A DNA stretch of 64,000 nt from an uncultured Thalassotalea sp. (GTDB lineage Bacteria; Pseudomonadota; Gammaproteobacteria; Enterobacterales; Alteromonadaceae). The stretch is from NCBI GenBank assembly GCA_947492575.1, contig CANLNK010000003.1, positions 186,001-250,000 of the forward strand. The letters are read 5' to 3'. Each line of letters opens with the position of its first letter. The first letter of the stretch is position 1. Positions 23,448 to 33,383 of the stretch are shown here, in pieces. A program made the position numbers and the translations under genes. Under the pieces are notes generated by a model. It worked only from the letters and a program-made list of their open reading frames with translations. It ran no database searches and was not told the origin of the DNA.

Positions 23448-23930
23448 ATGGATAACAAAATGAAGAAGCTTCTATTCATCCCCTTAATTCTGGGCGTATC
23501 TGCCTGTTCAGAAGATGCAGGTAAAGTTAGCTTGGGCTTGTTTACTACAAAAGATGTAGTAATTAAATCAGAGCAAGATCCAAAGATACCTGGCGTGACT
23601 TGTCATGTAAGCCATGTTGAAGCTGATTTAGACTTCTCCGATCCTTCAGATATGTCGATTGCTTGTCGTCAAACAGGGCCTATTCTGGCAGAGCATTTAG
23701 CGAAGATCGATTTGTCAAAAAGCGGTGAAATTATTTTCAAACAATCTAAAAGTATTCTGTTTAAGAGCCTGAAAGTTCGTCGTATTTATGATGAGAAAAG
23801 TAATTCGTTGATGTACCTATCGTATTCAACCAAAGAAACCAGCGGTAGCCATCATCATGCGCTGTCGACTGTGCCACTTTATAACACCCAAGCATGGGTA
23901 TGGGCTGAACAGCAGAAAGCTAAAGACTAA
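23448..23930 (+). CDS. creA: CreA family protein, probable lipoprotein
   Basis: 160 aa (ATG 23460 equally possible). Follows E. coli CreA over its length: PKIPGVTCHVSH, ACRQTGP, SILFKSLKVRRIYDEKSN, LMYLSYS and the final ALSTVPL. The leader ends GVSAC (Cys20), a plausible lipobox that E. coli CreA lacks. Function of CreA is unknown; it lies near creBCD in enterics but not here. Confidence 0.9.
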   Translation: MDNKMKKLLFIPLILGVSACSEDAGKVSLGLFTTKDVVIKSEQDPKIPGVTCHVSHVEADLDFSDPSDMSIACRQTGPILAEHLAKIDLSKSGEIIFKQSKSILFKSLKVRRIYDEKSNSLMYLSYSTKETSGSHHHALSTVPLYNTQAWVWAEQQKAKD

Positions 23931-23948
23931 CTCGTTAAGGGCTAAAGA

Positions 23949-24185
23949 ATGGACAATATTTGTATCGACGGAAAGCGTATCAAGCCAATCGCAGCTCGCT
24001 CCTATCAGGAGCTAATAAAGATTGAATTGAGAAACGACGATATCCATCGGGTATTCCCATTTAAGCCCGACACCCCGCGATATGCTATTTCTGTAGATAA
24101 CATTTACAGGGGTTATTATAAAATGTTGTCGAGCAAGGCGCAGGCAAATAATCGTTCAAGTATTTTGAGCTTGCATAAACAGTAG
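23949..24185 (+). CDS. Small protein of unknown function
   Basis: 78 aa, starts 18 bp after creA, likely co-transcribed. Basic, soluble, no motif recognised. A ribosome site GGGCTAAAG precedes the ATG. Confidence 0.55.
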   Translation: MDNICIDGKRIKPIAARSYQELIKIELRNDDIHRVFPFKPDTPRYAISVDNIYRGYYKMLSSKAQANNRSSILSLHKQ

Positions 24186-24233
24186 TTTAATAGACTAAAA
24201 ATCAATACGGGTTTAATAAAAACGAGAATTTAC

Positions 24234-24746
24234 ATGAAAGACTTTAGCACTAAGTTTTTAACCGCTGTGCATTTCATTGCAGCACTCATTCTAATTATCA
24301 TAGCTCTAATAACGATGGGCTGGTCCGCCTATGAGATTTTCACCAAGTTGTTAGCAGAAAATAAAGATCAGTTCATTCCTCTGATTCTGCAGTCAGTTGG
24401 CGCAATCATTATCGCAGCAGCAATCATTGATGTTGCACAATACATGATTGAAGAAGAGGTATTTAAAGACAAGGAACTCAGAAATCCAGAAGAAGCACGT
24501 AAGACGATTACGAAGATCATGGTGATCATCTCCATCGCAGTGAGCATTGAAGGACTCGTTTATATTTTCAAAGCCGGAACGGAAGACCTAAGTCTACTTA
24601 TCTACCCTGCATTGCTTATTTTTGTGTCTTCATTATCAATTGTTGCTTTAGGAATCTATCAAAAGTTAAGTGTAAGCGTAGAAGATAAAACGAACGGCAT
24701 TATCATTACCGAGAACGACAAAGAGCATAATGAGCTTTTTAAGTAA
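24234..24746 (+). CDS. Four-TM membrane protein
   Basis: 170 aa. Hydrophobic segments at about 9-33, 46-66, 90-113 and 118-140, with a charged loop EEEVFKDKELRNPEEARKT between TM2 and TM3. It resembles proteins often labelled 'general glycosylation pathway', a label without experimental basis. Function unknown. Confidence 0.65.
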   Translation: MKDFSTKFLTAVHFIAALILIIIALITMGWSAYEIFTKLLAENKDQFIPLILQSVGAIIIAAAIIDVAQYMIEEEVFKDKELRNPEEARKTITKIMVIISIAVSIEGLVYIFKAGTEDLSLLIYPALLIFVSSLSIVALGIYQKLSVSVEDKTNGIIITENDKEHNELFK

Positions 24747-24796
24747 AGCTTGTATCCATTAACTGACTTCTATTAATACAGAAAGCGAAAAGAACC

Positions 24797-25333
24797 ATGT
24801 TTGAACAAATAATTAGATTTTGGTTTGAAGAGACAACACCTGATAAATGGTGGCAGAAAGATGATGACTTTGACGCCGAAATAAAACGCCGATTCACCAA
24901 CCTTCACAATCAAGCTCGGGGTGGTGAGCTGTTTACTTGGCGCGATTCTGCAGAAGGTAGCCTTGCGGAAATCATTATACTCGATCAGTTTTCTCGAAAT
25001 ATTTACCGTGATACACCAGAGGCATTCGAGTGCGACTCATTAGCATTAGTGCTGGCTCAAACAGCGATAGGGAAAAGGTTCGATGAAAAACTGCCTGAAG
25101 TGCAAAAAAGTTTTATCTATCTGCCATTTATGCATAGTGAATCACAGTTAATCCACGAGCAAGCTGTCAAGCTTTACACTGCACTAGGTAACGAAAACAA
25201 TCTTGACTTCGAACTCCAGCATAAAAGGATTATTGATCGTTTTGGGCGTTATCCACACAGGAATAAGATACTCGGTAGAGAATCTACTGCCGAAGAAGTC
25301 CAGTTTTTAACTGAGCCTAACTCGAGCTTTTAA
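24797..25333 (+). CDS. DUF924 family protein
   Basis: 178 aa. The family signatures are clear: FWFEETTPDKWWQKDDDFD at the start, LAEIIILDQFSRNIYRDTP in the middle, and IDRFGRYPHRNKILGR near the end. TPR-like all-helical fold; function unknown. Complete. Confidence 0.9.
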   Translation: MFEQIIRFWFEETTPDKWWQKDDDFDAEIKRRFTNLHNQARGGELFTWRDSAEGSLAEIIILDQFSRNIYRDTPEAFECDSLALVLAQTAIGKRFDEKLPEVQKSFIYLPFMHSESQLIHEQAVKLYTALGNENNLDFELQHKRIIDRFGRYPHRNKILGRESTAEEVQFLTEPNSSF

Positions 25334-25383
25334 CAAATTTAGCTCAATTTAAAACTCAATTCAAAAAATAGCGAGATCAATAA

Positions 25384-25593
25384 ATGCCATACGTTAATGT
25401 GCAGATTACTAAAGGCGCTACACGCGAACAAAAGGCTGAAATTGTTAAGGATATTACAGACTCACTGCAACGTGTTTTAGGTAAAAAACCAGAATACACC
25501 CATGTCGTAATTCAAGAAATAGCAGAGCAAGATTGGGGGTTTGCAGGCATGCTAACCGATGATTGGAAAAAAACGAACAGCAACCCCGATTGA
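25384..25593 (+). CDS. 4-oxalocrotonate tautomerase family protein
   Basis: 69 aa. Pro2 becomes the N-terminal catalytic proline after Met removal. Typical pattern MPYVNVQITKGATREQKAEI and later THVVIQEI, W, G. The family isomerises 2-hydroxymuconate-type enols as a hexamer. Last gene of the rightward run; converges on the large gene at 25659. Confidence 0.9.
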   Translation: MPYVNVQITKGATREQKAEIVKDITDSLQRVLGKKPEYTHVVIQEIAEQDWGFAGMLTDDWKKTNSNPD

Positions 25594-25615
25594 TCGTTTA
25601 CAGGGTTGCTGCCTT
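25579..25615. terminator. Possible terminator
   Basis: AGCAACCC / GGGTTGCT, 8-bp stem overlapping the tautomerase stop codon, followed only by a weakly T-rich stretch. Confidence 0.35.
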
Positions 25616-25658
25616 AACTTTCGTGATAACTTATCTTATTCTAACGAAATTTAGTTGC

Positions 25659-28600
25659 CTAAGAGCGTCTTCGAACAGCGATTAGCGCTAGTGCTAACAT
25701 CGTCAACCAATGAAGACTACCACCGCCTCCTCCGTCACTCGAACTCGCTGAAGTTCTTGGCGCACTAATATTCACACTAACCGTTTTAGTCGCAGTTTCG
25801 CCTTCTGCATCCGTTACGCGAATAGCAAAACTGTCCGACCCTGTTACATTTGCATTGGCGGTATAGGTAACTACGCCTTGAGCGCTCACGGTGACAGTGC
25901 CTTGTGATGGACCTTCAGCCACCTCATAGGTCAGCGTATCACCATCGACATCAGTTACGTCTAAAGAAACCGTTTGGCTTTGCCCGCTAGTTGCAGAAAC
26001 ATTAACTGATTGGTCGCTAAATGTTGGCGCATCGTTTACTGCAGTTAGAGACACCGTTAGTGTCTGCTCTATTGAATCAACACTATCTTTTACAGCAATA
26101 ACAATATTAAAATTACCGTTATCATCAGCCTGCGGGGTGACTTCCAGAACATCGTCGTTTACCGTTGTATTCCAACCGCTTGGCAAAGTCACTACTTCAT
26201 AAGTAATTTCATCACCATCGACGTCAGAGGCGCTAAGGTTAAACGCAATAACGTTATCCTCTTCACCTGTCTGAGAAGTCTCACCTGTGAATTCCGGTAA
26301 ATCGTTTTCAGGTGCTACAGTTAACGTAATGATTTTGCTAGCAACACCGCCATGTTCATCAGCGACTTCTACTTCCAGACTATCTTCACCATTGAAGTTT
26401 TGCTCTGCTAAATAAGTAAACACGCCAGCGCTATCAATTTGCGCTTCACCATGACTTGGTTGTGTTTTGATACTGAATACTAAATCTTCACTATCGACAT
26501 CTGTAGCAACAATAGTAGTGTTTGCAGTTACATCTTCTATCGCGCTAACGCTATCTGTCACGATAACAGGCACATCGTTGATTGGAGTAATATCAATTGA
26601 AACACTGAATGCACTTGCGCCACCATGTGAATCAATAACGAGCAAGCTAGCAGAGTCGACACCATTTAAATTTGTCGCTCCCTCAAATACTAGGTTGTTG
26701 TCACTATCAACAGAGATACTGCCTTTGCTTGGCTCCTCTACGACTTCGTAACTTACCGCATCGTTTTCATTATCAGAAGGCGCTAATAAAAAGCTAGCTC
26801 GTCCATCTTCCTCTAGACTCAAAGAAACATCAGGGTGCGTTGGTGCTAGATTGATTTGCGATCGGTGCATATAGCCAGCACTTCGCTGAGCCACCGTAAA
26901 CACCTCTTTACCGTAACCAGCGCCAATGCCGCTACTGGTAACCTCTAGGTTTTCATCAATTAACACCGGTGTGGAAGGCTCACTAATATCAAATAACGCG
27001 CCGGACTCACCCACACTAACTAAGAAGTCCCCATCGATGTATAGAGTCGCCTGAGTTCCGCTTTCGCCAGCTCTAACACTCAATTGCTCAACTGGCGCAG
27101 TAGGATCGGTAATATCATAAGGCGTGATGCCTACGCCGCCATTACCTAGCAATGTAGGAATATAGAGGTAATTACCCTTCACGGCAGTGTTGCCTCTGAA
27201 TACTGAACTTCGCGAAATACGGCTAAGCTCAACAACGTTGGACAAGTCTGACGTATCGTAAATCACGACTTCTGCTGGATTTAGCAATGGGACGAAAGCA
27301 AGGTTGCCTTCTACAACTATTTCTTGCACATAATTAAACGAATTTGACGTTTCAAACTCAATAAAAGACACAACCTGGTTATTGCTGTCAATAAAGTTCA
27401 ATCGCTCAAAAGCTTGCGCTAAGTAGCCGTTCTCTAACTTAACTATTTGACCATCTCGGCCACTACTGCCAAGATTATCGTAATCAATGCCTACGTCGAC
27501 ATTGTTTTTCATGTTGCCAACATTATGAGTTTCAAATCGAGCGCTTTGGTTAATAACGACTTTATCGTCTTGCCATTCAACGCCTTGGATATTATTTATC
27601 GTGTTATAGGTTGCTGTTAACACAGCTGGCGTTGAATCATCTAGCGTCCAGAAGTGTAAATTGTTGTCAAATGCAGCAGTAGCAAGTTCGTTACCTTGCA
27701 TAGCAAAATCCACCACTTGACCAGATTGACTGAAGCTACTTAAAAAGCTTAGCGTTCCATTGTCACTGATTTGTGCTGCACCAATGCCTTGATAATCTTG
27801 CGTATAGAAGACCTCACTTTCAGCTAACACCGCGCCTCTTGAAAACCCTTCTGTATTAAGTTTAGATACATGTGTAATCACGTTACCTTCACCGATTTCA
27901 AAGACATCAACCTTACTGAAAGTGTCGATTCCGATAACTAAATTGTCTTTAACTTCGAAATCGCTGTACCAAGAATCCTCGCTGTGTTCAAAAATCACAG
28001 TAAGTTGATCGTCCTCTATTTGAGCAACTTGTAAACCCCAAAAATGGTATGCCAAGAACCACAGGTCACCGACAACCTTCGAGGTATGATATTTTGACTT
28101 AGCGTCATTCAAAGTTAAGCGAACGGCCTCTAGTGGTTCACCATTGTCACCAAGGGGTAATCGATATAAGCCGGCTGATTCTTCGTCTTGATTACTCGTG
28201 AGATACAAAGCATTGTTATCATAAGAAGCACTAAAGTCATCTCGGTAAGATGGTTCGTTAGGGGCAATACCAAACGTCACTTTTTCGTTTTCGGTGATAC
28301 TACCCGTATCGTCAACCGTGTAATGTGTCACCGCAAGTGCATTTTCATTACTGACGATATAAATATTGTCATCTTCACCCGCAACAAGCGTAGAGTTTTC
28401 GCTTGGTATATCCACTTCCAGCTTATTTACAATGCTAAAGTTGCCATTTTCAACCGACGCGGTAAGCAAGTATTGTTTTGGCGAACCAAAGATCAAGATC
28501 ACCCAATGGCCATTATGGAACTTAATATCCGTCGCTTTAACGTACAAAGTATCGGTAATTTCTTTGGAAAGTTGGAATTGGCTTTGTAATGTGAAGCCAT

Positions 28601-28844
28601 CATCGTTGTACTGGAGAATATCTAAATTTGGCGAGCCATCGCCGTTTCCTGCGCCTGTTTGTCCTGTAACGACGAGCGTACCGTCATTGTATGCTACGTG
28701 TTGATACGGATCTGAACCAAAAGATTCTTTAAGTACTAATGAGGCTGGTTTCTCTTGCGCATAAGATGCACTACAAGCCATAACTAGTGCCGAAAGCGCA
28801 AACCGCTTCCCAACATTTTTTGAAATGCGACTGAGTATTGTCAT
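25659..28844 (-). CDS. Exported beta-propeller / cadherin-like repeat protein with GlyGly-CTERM
   Basis: 1061 aa. Signal peptide to about residue 29 (ending SASYAQ). Residues 30-650 form repeated beta-propeller-like blades (YDTSDLSNV, LVIVD-type units such as PYDITDP and LFDISEPSTP). Residues about 660-1030 hold four Ig/cadherin-like repeats of the type Y-x-V-V-x-x-P-x-x-G with NDVP/NDAP linkers and acidic Ca-binding-like DVDGD motifs. The tail is GGGGGSLHW, a hydrophobic span and RRRS, which is a GlyGly-CTERM sorting signal for rhombosortase. Secreted by type II or held at the surface. Adhesion is an inference. Confidence 0.87.
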   Translation of the reverse strand: MTILSRISKNVGKRFALSALVMACSASYAQEKPASLVLKESFGSDPYQHVAYNDGTLVVTGQTGAGNGDGSPNLDILQYNDDGFTLQSQFQLSKEITDTLYVKATDIKFHNGHWVILIFGSPKQYLLTASVENGNFSIVNKLEVDIPSENSTLVAGEDDNIYIVSNENALAVTHYTVDDTGSITENEKVTFGIAPNEPSYRDDFSASYDNNALYLTSNQDEESAGLYRLPLGDNGEPLEAVRLTLNDAKSKYHTSKVVGDLWFLAYHFWGLQVAQIEDDQLTVIFEHSEDSWYSDFEVKDNLVIGIDTFSKVDVFEIGEGNVITHVSKLNTEGFSRGAVLAESEVFYTQDYQGIGAAQISDNGTLSFLSSFSQSGQVVDFAMQGNELATAAFDNNLHFWTLDDSTPAVLTATYNTINNIQGVEWQDDKVVINQSARFETHNVGNMKNNVDVGIDYDNLGSSGRDGQIVKLENGYLAQAFERLNFIDSNNQVVSFIEFETSNSFNYVQEIVVEGNLAFVPLLNPAEVVIYDTSDLSNVVELSRISRSSVFRGNTAVKGNYLYIPTLLGNGGVGITPYDITDPTAPVEQLSVRAGESGTQATLYIDGDFLVSVGESGALFDISEPSTPVLIDENLEVTSSGIGAGYGKEVFTVAQRSAGYMHRSQINLAPTHPDVSLSLEEDGRASFLLAPSDNENDAVSYEVVEEPSKGSISVDSDNNLVFEGATNLNGVDSASLLVIDSHGGASAFSVSIDITPINDVPVIVTDSVSAIEDVTANTTIVATDVDSEDLVFSIKTQPSHGEAQIDSAGVFTYLAEQNFNGEDSLEVEVADEHGGVASKIITLTVAPENDLPEFTGETSQTGEEDNVIAFNLSASDVDGDEITYEVVTLPSGWNTTVNDDVLEVTPQADDNGNFNIVIAVKDSVDSIEQTLTVSLTAVNDAPTFSDQSVNVSATSGQSQTVSLDVTDVDGDTLTYEVAEGPSQGTVTVSAQGVVTYTANANVTGSDSFAIRVTDAEGETATKTVSVNISAPRTSASSSDGGGGGSLHWLTMLALALIAVRRRS

Positions 28845-29206
28845 ACTAAATCCCTGTATTATTTTTATAAGTATCTTCGTTTTTTATCTGTTGTCGCGTA
28901 AGTAACGCGTCATCGTTTATTTGTACGCTTTTAGGTTGTTTTTTAACAGCGGCCGTCGATGATAATAAACCTAGACATATAACGCAATTGCAACAAACTA
29001 CTGATCGTTATCTAATTTTCTAACAAAATAAAAACGTAAGCTGTTTTTTTTACGACAAGACAATACGGTTGCTTAATGCACAACGTTCATGTGAATATGA
29101 AAGAAGATTTAAAACTATTTAGAAACACAAATATCGCTAATTAGTTAAATAATAAGTTTTAGTCGGTACAAGACTGATGTTTCAATAATAAAAAGGACAA
29201 CCCATA
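28845..29206. other. Intergenic region, divergent promoters
   Basis: 362 bp between divergent genes, AT rich. No ORF with a ribosome site and no clear hairpin. I see nothing else to report. Confidence 0.5.
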
Positions 29207-29578
29207 GTGAACGCCAACGGACGCTTTGAAATAGAACTTACGCCGCAACAAGACGATGCTGCACCATCAGGACGTATGGTCATTGATAAAACATATACAG
29301 GTGGTTTAGTGGGCAAAGGTGTAGGCCAAATGCTAAGTAAACGAACCGAGACCGGTGACTCTGTTTATGCTGCTATTGAAGAATTTGTCGGTGAAGTAGA
29401 TGGAAAATCAGGAAGTTTCACCCTATTCCACAATGGCGTGATGTCTAAAGCTTCACAAGAACTAACTATCTTTGTCGTTGCTGGTTCAGGAAGCGGCGAG
29501 CTATCAAATATTTCTGGAAGCCTTACTATTGAAATGGTCGATGGGGGCCATCAATACACATTCGACTATCGCATGTAG
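29207..29578 (+). CDS. DUF3224 family protein
   Basis: 123 aa, GTG start after AAGGA. Family marks: a central YTGGLVGKGVGQML, then AIEEFVGEVDGKSGSFTLFHNG and GSGSGELSNISGSL. Beta-barrel-like, cytoplasmic, function unknown. Full length. Confidence 0.88.
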   Translation: MNANGRFEIELTPQQDDAAPSGRMVIDKTYTGGLVGKGVGQMLSKRTETGDSVYAAIEEFVGEVDGKSGSFTLFHNGVMSKASQELTIFVVAGSGSGELSNISGSLTIEMVDGGHQYTFDYRM

Positions 29579-29662
29579 GGCTTGGACAATAGGCCATACA
29601 ATTCTAACAAGTAGAGCTAAGGCTACGGCAAACAATATCAGCATTATTTAAGGACAAATGAA

Positions 29663-30100
29663 TTGAAGTTATTCATCCCAGCCATCACGCTTTTAGCAAC
29701 ATTCTCGATTTCACTTCTTCACTTAGACACACTCTCAGCTGAAGAATTTCCAAATCCAAGGCAAAGCGTTGATATTCACGACAACAGTTTCCCGTGGGAT
29801 TTAGTGCTCGACAGAGGAAAAATCCTTGGGTGTATCTACGACAACAAGTTTTATACGTTAGGCTCTATTCTTATATTGGAATACTTACCCCGTAAGTGCG
29901 AACAAGCTTCTGATCGAAATGGCGTTTGGGTGCAACTGTCAGAAGAAGAAATGAATTTGTTCAAAGAGAACATTGAAAAACAGAGAAAGTTGGAACAGGA
30001 ATCTACTTACATTGGTAGTCAACCTATCACCGCCGACGAAGCTCGAATCATCCGCTATCTGCGTAGGGTTAAAGAAAAATCAAACAATAGCGGTAATTAA
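29663..30100 (+). CDS. Exported protein of unknown function
   Basis: 145 aa, TTG start behind AAGGA (an ATG five bases earlier gives only two codons). Signal peptide to about residue 26. Mature part has two Cys (GCIYD and KCEQ) that could form a disulfide, then a charged helical tail. Not recognised. Confidence 0.6.
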   Translation: MKLFIPAITLLATFSISLLHLDTLSAEEFPNPRQSVDIHDNSFPWDLVLDRGKILGCIYDNKFYTLGSILILEYLPRKCEQASDRNGVWVQLSEEEMNLFKENIEKQRKLEQESTYIGSQPITADEARIIRYLRRVKEKSNNSGN

Positions 30101-30139
30101 GCCAAGCAGCTTTGAATCAGGACAACTAAGAAGTCGTTT

Positions 30140-30691
30140 ATGAAAATTGTCTTAATTAGACACGGAAAACCTAGCGCTGCGCATAACCCCAAATTAAACG
30201 CCGCAAAATATACGGATTGGATTCGGCAATACAACTTATCTGAGGTTTCTCCAGAGAGTCGCCCGATAAATATCGATGCTCACTATCAATCATTTTATGC
30301 GTTATCGAGTGACTTACCACGAGCGATTCACTCGTCCGAGATTTATACAGGTAAGTCGCCGCAACAAATCAACAGACTGTATAGAGAGATGGACATTCCT
30401 CGCTATAAAATCCCCCTAAAATTGAAGGCTTGGACTTGGGTTTATTTGTCACGACTTCTTTGGGTACTTGGCATTAAAGGTAGATTCGAGACATTTAAAG
30501 ATGCTAAACAGCGAGCAAAAGAAGCCGCCAGTCAACTCTTAGAAATTGCGGAAAAAGAAAATAATGTCGTACTTTTCGGCCATGGCGTAATGAACCGATA
30601 TATCCGCAAAGCCCTCATCGAAAAAGGCTGGCATTTGGAAAACAAAAGTAATGCTTATTGGGGTGTAACCAGTCTTGTGACCGTGAAGTAA
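30140..30691 (+). CDS. Histidine phosphatase superfamily protein
   Basis: 183 aa. The catalytic RHG motif (VLIRHGKP) lies at residues 4-11 and the second His in VLFGHGVMNRYIRK near the end. SSDLPRAIHSSEIY is the conserved middle Arg segment. Phosphatase or mutase of unknown substrate; likely cytoplasmic. Confidence 0.87.
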   Translation: MKIVLIRHGKPSAAHNPKLNAAKYTDWIRQYNLSEVSPESRPINIDAHYQSFYALSSDLPRAIHSSEIYTGKSPQQINRLYREMDIPRYKIPLKLKAWTWVYLSRLLWVLGIKGRFETFKDAKQRAKEAASQLLEIAEKENNVVLFGHGVMNRYIRKALIEKGWHLENKSNAYWGVTSLVTVK

Positions 30692-30780
30692 TAAATATTT
30701 GCTGGTTCTTTAATGACTAAGCTGTCCTCGAACACTAAATCGAGAGCATTATACGGTTAATACGATGGAGAAAAGCACCG

Positions 30781-31398
30781 ATGGAAAATTTTTACGAACA
30801 TCTCATAACAGTGTTCTTAGGCTTTTTCGCCATAATGAACCCTATTGCAAATACTGCAGCTTTCGCTGGGCTAACAAGTACAAAAAGCCCGATGCAGCAA
30901 AAGAAAATTGCAATTAAGGCATTAGTCGTAACCTTTTGTATTATTGTAGTATTTTCATTATTGGGCAAAGTTATCTTTCACTTATTCGGCATCACTATCG
31001 ATGCATTACGAATTGCTGGTGGCATATTGGTTTTTCTTGTCGGTTATCACATGCTTAATGGCGCTGGCTCGCACCTTCACTCGGCCGAAAGTGACGACGA
31101 TATTGATTTGGCAGTATCACCACTAGCGGTGCCACTGTTAGCTGGACCTGGCACGATCGCAACGGCAATGAATTATTCTGCCACAGGAGGCTTCACTGGC
31201 ATTGTTACGACAGTGTCAGTATTTGGCTTACTGTGTTTAATAACCTTCATATGCTTTGTATTTAGCGCCAAAATTCTTAATATTATTGGCCAAAGTGGAC
31301 TGAGCATAGTAACAAGGTTAATGGGATTAATTCTAACCGTTATTGGAACCCAGATGGTCATACACGGCATAACGGCAGTTATATCAACGTTAACTTAG
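30781..31398 (+). CDS. MarC family membrane protein
   Basis: 205 aa, six hydrophobic segments. Family motifs: FFAIMNPIANTAAF in TM1, GGILVFLVGYHML mid-protein, and the PLLAGPGTIATAM loop that marks MarC/YhgN proteins. Transport function unproven. Followed 65 bp later by another membrane protein gene. Confidence 0.9.
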   Translation: MENFYEHLITVFLGFFAIMNPIANTAAFAGLTSTKSPMQQKKIAIKALVVTFCIIVVFSLLGKVIFHLFGITIDALRIAGGILVFLVGYHMLNGAGSHLHSAESDDDIDLAVSPLAVPLLAGPGTIATAMNYSATGGFTGIVTTVSVFGLLCLITFICFVFSAKILNIIGQSGLSIVTRLMGLILTVIGTQMVIHGITAVISTLT

Positions 31399-31463
31399 TG
31401 CGAATAAGTTAAGTTCGTTACGACATTATTCGGCTTAAAGATTTCAAAAAAGGAATAAAAACT

Positions 31464-32216
31464 ATGTTCGAATGGATCGCCAGCCCAGAAGCATGGGTTG
31501 CTCTAGCAACACTAATGGCCCTAGAAATTGTGCTTGGAATCGACAATATTATTTTCATTTCCATTCTTGTTGGCAGATTACCAGCGCAGCAACGCGATAG
31601 AGCTAGAAAAATTGGACTTTCTCTAGCTATGGCTTCACGCCTTGTGCTGTTATTTAGTCTTGCTTGGGTAATGGGTTTGATTGAGCCTATCTTCACGATT
31701 CTAGGCAATGAGATATCGGGAAGAGACATTATTTTGGTGCTAGGAGGTTTGTTCCTGCTAGCCAAGTCAACACACGAAATACATAACAGTTTTGAAATTG
31801 AAGTGCCATCAAAGGCCAGTGTCGCATCAGCTAGCTTTATGACCATTCTCGTTCAAATTGCGATTTTAGACATTATCTTCTCACTAGACTCGGTTATTAC
31901 AGCTGTGGGACTAGTCGACCATTTAAGCATTATGGTCATCGCGATAGTAGCATCTGTAGCCGTGATGCTTGTTGCCGCGAAACCTATTGGGGAATTTGTT
32001 GATGCGAACCCTACGATAAAGATGTTAGCACTATCCTTTTTGATCCTAGTTGGTTTTACATTGATTGCTGAAGGGTTCGATGTTCACATTCCTAAAGGTT
32101 ACGTATATTTTGCTATGGCCTTTTCTTTTGTCGTTGAAATGCTAAACATTAAAGCTAGAGCACGAAAAGCAAAATCTGTTGAAACAATGCAATTGCATAA
32201 AAAAATCAAAGAATAA
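31464..32216 (+). CDS. TerC family membrane protein, YgdQ type
   Basis: 250 aa, ribosome site AAGGAAT. TM helices carry the acidic TerC motifs ALEIVLGIDNIIFI and AILDIIFSLDSVITAVG. The end MAFSFVVEMLNIKARARK matches the YgdQ branch. Members may export metal ions such as Mn; for this one that is inference. Confidence 0.92.
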   Translation: MFEWIASPEAWVALATLMALEIVLGIDNIIFISILVGRLPAQQRDRARKIGLSLAMASRLVLLFSLAWVMGLIEPIFTILGNEISGRDIILVLGGLFLLAKSTHEIHNSFEIEVPSKASVASASFMTILVQIAILDIIFSLDSVITAVGLVDHLSIMVIAIVASVAVMLVAAKPIGEFVDANPTIKMLALSFLILVGFTLIAEGFDVHIPKGYVYFAMAFSFVVEMLNIKARARKAKSVETMQLHKKIKE

Positions 32217-32284
32217 CGAATTAGCTACTGATTCATTTAGATAAGAATTTTCAAATTGAAAACAAAAACCAAAGAGGATTACTC

Positions 32285-32740
32285 ATGAAAAAAGGACTTT
32301 TAACCCTACCCATATTAGCAACAACAATTGCAGCGACTTTCATCTCATCATACTCAACAGCGGGAGTTTACACGGATGATCTATCAAAGTGTTTAGTGGC
32401 ATCAACCACGGTAACCGACAGGAACAACTTGGTTCGTTGGATGTTTGCTGCCGCGGCGAAACACCCTGCAGTAAGTGAGATCGTTACCGTTACCCCAGAA
32501 GTCATGGAACAAACGAATAAGACAATGGGGGATTTAATGAATCGGCTTTTACTTGTGTCTTGTAAAACAGAGACAAAAGAAGCGATTAAATATGAAGGAG
32601 GGACTACAATAGAGGCTAGTTTCCAAGTGCTTGGTCAGGTCGCAGGGAGAGAGTTATTTTCAAACCCAGCAGTTGCAGAAAGTTTATCAAATTTAGATAA
32701 GCACATCGACTCAGCAGCACTGGAAAAATTGCTCAACTAG
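32285..32740 (+). CDS. Periplasmic protein of unknown function
   Basis: 151 aa, ribosome site AGAGGA. Signal peptide to about residue 26 (ending YSTAG). Mature part is helical, with two Cys (KCLVAS and VSCKTE) that may form a disulfide. Not recognised. Confidence 0.7.
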   Translation: MKKGLLTLPILATTIAATFISSYSTAGVYTDDLSKCLVASTTVTDRNNLVRWMFAAAAKHPAVSEIVTVTPEVMEQTNKTMGDLMNRLLLVSCKTETKEAIKYEGGTTIEASFQVLGQVAGRELFSNPAVAESLSNLDKHIDSAALEKLLN

Positions 32741-32828
32741 GTATTGATAACGTTGCGTCACTATTCACGCTACACTAGGCTTAATTATGTCGACTAGACA
32801 GTAATGAAACAGTTCTTATGGTGATTCG

Positions 32829-33155
32829 ATGTTCAGATTAAACGTTAAAAACAAGCTAGTGTGGCGTTCAGCCAGTGCTTCGATTGTTTCAATATCCTTA
32901 CTTTCGCTTACAACCGGTTGTGCCAGCTATAGCGACGATGAACTTTCAAGGCTTGATAATAAGGAAAAGCCTTCGCAATGTATCAATATGGAACCTGCAC
33001 AAGAACTGAAGTGTAAAGAACGCGAGAAAACACTGGCACTAACACTTAGCAAGAGTTGCAACAGCCCATTCGCATACGAAAGAAATCGCTGCCAAGCTGC
33101 ACAAGACAAAAAAGATGCCTTACTCAAGGCTTCTATTAAAAAACATGAGAAGTAG
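32829..33155 (+). CDS. Small lipoprotein, Cys-rich
   Basis: 108 aa. N-terminal signal with lipobox LTTGC (Cys31), then a charged helical domain with four more Cys (QCIN, LKCKE, SCNS, RCQA), which suggests two disulfides. Function unknown. Confidence 0.7.
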   Translation: MFRLNVKNKLVWRSASASIVSISLLSLTTGCASYSDDELSRLDNKEKPSQCINMEPAQELKCKEREKTLALTLSKSCNSPFAYERNRCQAAQDKKDALLKASIKKHEK

Positions 33156-33383
33156 GTATCAATAGTCGTCGCTCATATTTGCTCCTAAGTTTTAGAGCAA
33201 CAAATGAAGATTTCATCTGACAAACAGCAAAAGAAACATCGAAAACTTTAACCGCTATCATCTTTGCGCTAAATGTTTCTATTGCAATAACAAAGCCATG
33301 TATTCTATTGCTTCAGCCGTTGTCTTGTTATTTTTATTGGCTTTACTTTTCTTGATTACAGTTGTGAGTATCAACCTTTTTAT

